Below are positions 4,825 through 8,276 of a stretch of DNA of 8,276 bases, one piece after another (within the stretch, counting starts at the first letter, position 1; every line of letters starts with the position of its first letter). Location: NCBI GenBank assembly GCA_013695175.1, contig JACDAZ010000262.1, positions 1 to 8,276 of the forward strand. Direction: 5' to 3'. This stretch comes from Flavisolibacter sp. (GTDB lineage: Bacteria; Bacteroidota; Bacteroidia; Chitinophagales; Chitinophagaceae). The notes below the pieces were generated by a model. It was given only the letters and a program-made list of their open reading frames with translations, ran no database searches and was not told the origin of the DNA. The position numbers and the translations under genes are program-made.

Positions 4825-7326
4825 TTATAATTTTTCTAGTTGTTGCTGCATACGTCTTACCCTGTCTTCCAATTTTTCTGAAGTAAGGTTTTCACGCATG
4901 CTATCCACTTTAATGGGAAAGCAAAAAGGTGTCAGTCGCTTTGGATAAGTAAGAACAATTTTTGAATGTTGAATACGGTTTAGCATCTCTCTTAACCGTT
5001 GTTCTTCCATTTGCTGTGTAAATACTTCCTGGAATGATTGTCTTATCAATACATTATTAGGTTCATATTCACTAAATACATTAAATAATAATCCAGCAGA
5101 AGATTGAAGATGTCTTGCTTTTTTGTGTTCGCCGGGAAAGCCCTGGAATATAAGTCCTCCGATGACTGCAATATCCCGAAACCTGCGTTTTGCCATTTCT
5201 GTAGCATTTATGCTGCGCTGAATATCTTCTACTAAATGCTCCGATGAAAATATTTCATACACATTACTGTCATCAACAGGTATGGGCTGATCGCTTAATA
5301 ATTCAAAGCCGTAATCATTCATAGCTATTGAAAAAGTAATTGGTGTTATTTTGCTGATTCGAAAAGCTAACAGGGCAGCCAACGCTTCATGAACTAACCT
5401 TCCCTCGTAAGGATATACAAAAAGATGAAACCCATCTTTAGTTTCTATTTGTTCTATTAAAAGTTCATTAGAAGCAGGTATGTGTGACAAAGTATGTTGC
5501 AGATCCAATAACGGTTGAAGTACCTGCAATTCAATGTTGGGAGAAACAATACCTTCCAGTATTTGTTCTCCTGCTTCATTTAAAGTTTCACGTAATTTTT
5601 TTCCAAGGCTTTGTGATAATGGAAGTCTACCTCCCAGCCAGCTAGGTACAATTGATCTTTTTACATTTGACTTTCTTACAATTACAGTCATATCTTTTAT
5701 CATCACCAGTTCCAATTGTTTTCCTGCCAGTGTAAAAGCATCCCCAGGTTCTAATCTGGATATAAAACCTTCTTCAATAACACCAATATAACCACCGGTT
5801 ATAAATTTTACTTTCAGCATTGGATCGCTGACTATGGTACCAATATGCATGCGATGGCGCATAGCTATTCGCCTGCTTTTTATTTTGTAAACTCCATCTT
5901 CAACTTCTACTTTTTTATATTCATTATATTGTTGTAAGGCTGTACCGCCAAGGGTAATAAAAAAAAGCATCTCCTGCCATTCATCTTTTGTAAGTTCAGA
6001 AAAGCAAAAAGTTTTTTTTACTTCTTTAAAAATTTCATCAGGTACAAAGCCATCAGATATTGCCAGTGTACACATATATTGAATGAGTACGTCATAACAC
6101 AGGAACAATGGATCACGTGACTCTATTGTATTTTCAGCAACTGCATTTTTTAATGCAGCAGCTTCAATAAGTTCAAGAGAATGCGTTGGTAAAAAATAAA
6201 TTTTTGAAATTGCATCAGGACTATGTCCGCTACGGCCGGCACGTTGTAAAAAGCGTGCTACACCTTTTGGTGATCCCACCTGTACCACTGTTTCTACAGG
6301 TCTGAAATCAACTCCAAGATCAAGACTGGCAGTGCTTACTACTACTTTAAGTTTACCGGCGTGTAATGCATCTTCAACCCATGTTCTTAATTCCATTTCT
6401 ATACTGCCATGATGTAAAGCAATGGCACCAGCCAGTTCCGGTGCAATTGTAAGCAGCTTTTGATACCACATTTCACTCATACCCCTGGTATTGATAAATA
6501 TTATTGTGGTTTTTGAAGCATTAATGATGGGCAATACTTTTTCAGCGAGTTTTATACCCAGGTGACCTGCCCACGGATATTTTTCAATTTCATCGGGAAG
6601 TATTGATTCAATTTCTATTTTCTTTTCCAGCTTTGCTTTTACAATAACCGTTTTCTCTTCATGAATTGATAGGGGGGCTAATAATACTTCTTTTGCCTGG
6701 TCAAGGTTTCCAATAGTTGCGCTAATACCCCAAATACAAAGTGCATTAGCTTTTACGTCAGCATTTGAATTTCTTGTACCAATTATACGTGAAACAGCAA
6801 GTTCCACCTGCACACCTCTTTTACTGCCAACCAATTCATGCCATTCGTCAGCAACAAGTAATTTTAAATCTTTAAAGAATGACGGATAATTTTTTTGTGC
6901 AAGAAGCAGTTGAAGGCTTTCCGGAGTGATGATGAGAATTTCCGGCATCTGCCTTTTTTGTTTTTGCCTGTCTGAGATAGTGGTATCACCATTTCTGATA
7001 CCTACTTTCCATTTCATTTCCAATTCATCTATCACTTCTTCCATGGCTCTTCCAATATCTTTTGCTAAAGCCCTTAGAGGAGTAATCCAGAGTATTTGTA
7101 ACCCGTTTTTTTCTTTTTTTTGAAAGGCAGCAGGATGACTATTTATAAATTGAATAAGACCAGCCAGGAAAACTGAGAATGTTTTTCCTGTACCCGTTGG
7201 AGCATTCACCAATCCACTTTTACCATTAAGTATACATTGCCATGTTTCTGTCTGGAAAGTAAAAGGTTTATAACCTTTACCGGCAAGCCACTGCATAATC
7301 ACTTTGTATCCCGGGCTATCATGCAT
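4825..7326 (-). CDS. Ligase-associated DNA damage response DEXH-box helicase (Lhr-like)
   Basis: This 833-residue superfamily 2 ATP-dependent helicase is of the Lhr-like type found with PdeM, a DNA ligase and an MBL-fold exonuclease. The first RecA-like domain (about 15-215) shows FQ (24-25), Walker A APTGTGKT (42-49), TPLRALAKD (82-90), TPESLQ (134-139), DEWHEL (160-165) and SAT (202-204). The second (about 245-395) shows FINTR (277-281), STASLDLGVDF (331-341) and QRAGRSGH (361-368). A winged-helix region (about 405-500) follows, then an Lhr-type C-terminal region with SWLGGRLPLS (562-571) and a DEAD-associated segment. Length and motifs are intact. The ATG at 7326 gives an N-terminus that begins shortly before the Q-motif, as expected. 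It lies 26 bases after the mlaF stop and 68 bases before pdeM, so co-transcription is likely. The expected role is 3'-5' unwinding during repair of damaged DNA; this comes from the family, not from data here. Confidence 0.93.
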   Translation of the reverse strand: MHDSPGYKVIMQWLAGKGYKPFTFQTETWQCILNGKSGLVNAPTGTGKTFSVFLAGLIQFINSHPAAFQKKEKNGLQILWITPLRALAKDIGRAMEEVIDELEMKWKVGIRNGDTTISDRQKQKRQMPEILIITPESLQLLLAQKNYPSFFKDLKLLVADEWHELVGSKRGVQVELAVSRIIGTRNSNADVKANALCIWGISATIGNLDQAKEVLLAPLSIHEEKTVIVKAKLEKKIEIESILPDEIEKYPWAGHLGIKLAEKVLPIINASKTTIIFINTRGMSEMWYQKLLTIAPELAGAIALHHGSIEMELRTWVEDALHAGKLKVVVSTASLDLGVDFRPVETVVQVGSPKGVARFLQRAGRSGHSPDAISKIYFLPTHSLELIEAAALKNAVAENTIESRDPLFLCYDVLIQYMCTLAISDGFVPDEIFKEVKKTFCFSELTKDEWQEMLFFITLGGTALQQYNEYKKVEVEDGVYKIKSRRIAMRHRMHIGTIVSDPMLKVKFITGGYIGVIEEGFISRLEPGDAFTLAGKQLELVMIKDMTVIVRKSNVKRSIVPSWLGGRLPLSQSLGKKLRETLNEAGEQILEGIVSPNIELQVLQPLLDLQHTLSHIPASNELLIEQIETKDGFHLFVYPYEGRLVHEALAALLAFRISKITPITFSIAMNDYGFELLSDQPIPVDDSNVYEIFSSEHLVEDIQRSINATEMAKRRFRDIAVIGGLIFQGFPGEHKKARHLQSSAGLLFNVFSEYEPNNVLIRQSFQEVFTQQMEEQRLREMLNRIQHSKIVLTYPKRLTPFCFPIKVDSMRENLTSEKLEDRVRRMQQQLEKL

Positions 7327-7352
7327 GGACTTAAAAAATTTAAAGCAGGATT

Positions 7353-8210
7353 TTAATCTTTCTTTTTATCAGGGTTTGTAGGGGGGATCAGTGGAGTATC
7401 AGTGCTTAGTATTTCATTCATATCCCTGTCATCCGGAATTTTCCCTCTTTCCTCCAGCATACGCATGTCCTTTGCATCTTTTAAAAAGCTGGATGCGAAA
7501 ATAAATTCATTTAAAAGTTCATTTTTACTGAATATAATTTCTTTGTTATTTCCCACCCACTCTCTTTTTCCCTGGTGCATGTAAATGATATTATCACCAA
7601 TTTCCATAACACTATTCATATCATGCGTATTGATTACTGTAGTAATTTGATATTCATCTGTAATATCTTTAATCAATTGGTCAATTAAACCGGAAGTTTG
7701 AGGATCTAAACCGGAGTTTGGTTCATCTACAAACAAGTATTTTGGATTTAATACAATTGCCCGGGCAATTCCTACACGCTTCATCATACCTCCGCTTAAT
7801 TCAGCAGGAAACTTTTTATTACTTCCTTCCAGGTTCACACGTTCTAAAACTGCATTTACCCTATCAAGTTTTTCTTTTTTGGTAGATTTTGTAAACATAT
7901 CCAGCGGGAAGAAGATATTGTCTTCCACAGTCATACTGCTAAATAAGGCAGAACCCTGGAAAAGCATTCCAATTTCTTTACGGATTTCCTTTCTTTCTTC
8001 TATTGACATGTTTAAGAAGTTATGTCCGCTGTAAAGGATTTCACCTTTTTCCGGTCTAAATAACCCAACAATGCATTTCATGAACACGGTCTTACCACTG
8101 CCACTGGCTCCTATAATTAAATTGCATTGTCCCGGATTCATAGATGCATCAACATCAGAAAGAACATTTACATCTCCAAAATTTTTACTCAAGCCTTTTA
8201 TTTCGATCAT
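7353..8210 (-). CDS. mlaF: MlaF-type ABC transporter ATP-binding protein
   Basis: This 285-residue cytoplasmic ATPase should power an MlaE-type inner-membrane permease with an MCE protein, moving phospholipid between the membranes. Motifs in order: Walker A GASGSGKT (34-41), Q-loop LFQGSALFSSMTVEDN (83-98), signature LSGGMMKRVGIARA (138-151), Walker B YLFVDEP (158-164) with catalytic E163, D-loop SGLD (166-169) and switch H196 in NTHDM. ALFSSMTV and LSGGMMKRVGIARA are typical of the Mla/Ttg2A branch, which is why the symbol is given. Residues about 245-285 form a charged, proline-containing tail (ending NPDKKKD) beyond the usual ATPase fold. The start is ATG at 8210. A permease gene, if linked, would be upstream beyond 8276; an MCE gene is not downstream, where the repair helicase begins after 26 bases. 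The family call is firm. Which permease it serves cannot be seen. Confidence 0.87.
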   Translation of the reverse strand: MIEIKGLSKNFGDVNVLSDVDASMNPGQCNLIIGASGSGKTVFMKCIVGLFRPEKGEILYSGHNFLNMSIEERKEIRKEIGMLFQGSALFSSMTVEDNIFFPLDMFTKSTKKEKLDRVNAVLERVNLEGSNKKFPAELSGGMMKRVGIARAIVLNPKYLFVDEPNSGLDPQTSGLIDQLIKDITDEYQITTVINTHDMNSVMEIGDNIIYMHQGKREWVGNNKEIIFSKNELLNEFIFASSFLKDAKDMRMLEERGKIPDDRDMNEILSTDTPLIPPTNPDKKKD

Positions 8211-8276
8211 TGTTTATGATATCTTTTTATAAACACTCTAGTTATATTTAGTTCAAACCATATTACAAAAGAATTG
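8211..8276 (-). other. Upstream region of mlaF, unassigned
   Basis: These 66 AT-rich bases have two possible readings. As noncoding DNA they include weak promoter-like strings on the minus strand (TATGGTTTG and TTTG-N22-TATAAAA), with no exact TAnnTTTG match. As coding DNA, one minus-strand frame is open from base 8275 for 22 codons and ends in a TGA (8209-8207) overlapping the mlaF ATG as ATGA, the pattern of translational coupling. Its short peptide does not resemble any MlaE C-terminus I recall, and an open frame this short arises easily by chance. I lean to noncoding. Confidence 0.3.

Noticed and set aside
4818..4825. AAAGCTTT palindrome at the end of the helicase gene as a terminator or operator
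   Set aside because: Only 8 bases, no loop and no U-run; expected by chance in AT-rich DNA.
5534..5791. Plus-strand 85-codon open frame
   Set aside because: It is antisense to the conserved helicase C-terminal region, with low-complexity Ser/Phe/Ile content expected of a shadow frame.
6926..7123. Plus-strand 65-codon open frame with a hydrophobic look
   Set aside because: It is antisense to helicase motifs Ia and Ib; its hydrophobicity comes from the complement of charged codons.
7402..7584. Plus-strand 60-codon open frame
   Set aside because: It is antisense to the mlaF C-terminal region, with no supporting signal.
1..8276. Mobile element, prophage, CRISPR, toxin-antitoxin or defence island
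   Set aside because: No transposase, integrase, terminal repeats, repeat-spacer pattern or small paired genes were seen. The S24 regulator alone is not enough to call a prophage.

Overview
The window looks like ordinary chromosome from a member of the Bacteroidota, most likely of Chitinophagaceae type. The DNA is AT-rich and Shine-Dalgarno sequences are weak or absent. Upstream regions carry Bacteroidota-like -7 elements (variants of TAnnTTTG). The protein families also fit: a DUF5916 outer-membrane protein, an XRE-S24 regulator of the kind common in this phylum, and the helicase and PdeM phosphoesterase of the ligase-associated DNA damage response set. The lineage is inferred from gene content, since no rRNA is present.

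Layout, left to right. Bases 1-651 (minus) hold the first 217 codons of the nucleotidase SurE, which runs off the left edge. Bases 652-756 are a divergent promoter region, with a strong nested inverted repeat just in front of the next gene. Bases 757-1506 (plus) encode a LexA/CI-like regulator with an N-terminal HTH and a C-terminal S24 peptidase domain. Bases 1592-4102 (plus) encode a secreted DUF5916 protein with a CBM9-like N-terminal domain and a predicted beta-barrel. Its stop codon directly abuts the stop codon of the next, convergent gene. Bases 4103-4756 (minus) encode PdeM, 4825-7326 (minus) the ligase-associated Lhr-like helicase, and 7353-8210 (minus) an MlaF-type ABC ATPase. The last 66 bases are the upstream region of that ATPase.

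The three right-hand minus-strand genes read in the order mlaF, helicase, pdeM with gaps of 26 and 68 bases, so they may share a transcript. The helicase and PdeM probably act together in DNA repair. The DNA ligase and MBL-fold exonuclease usually found with them are not in the window. The MlaF ATPase probably belongs to lipid transport and is likely a neighbour rather than a repair partner.

I found no mobile element, CRISPR array, RNA gene or phage gene. No wholly new system is evident. The items most worth a second look are the nested operator of the S24 regulator, the incomplete repair cluster, and the TTG start of pdeM beside an exact -7 match.
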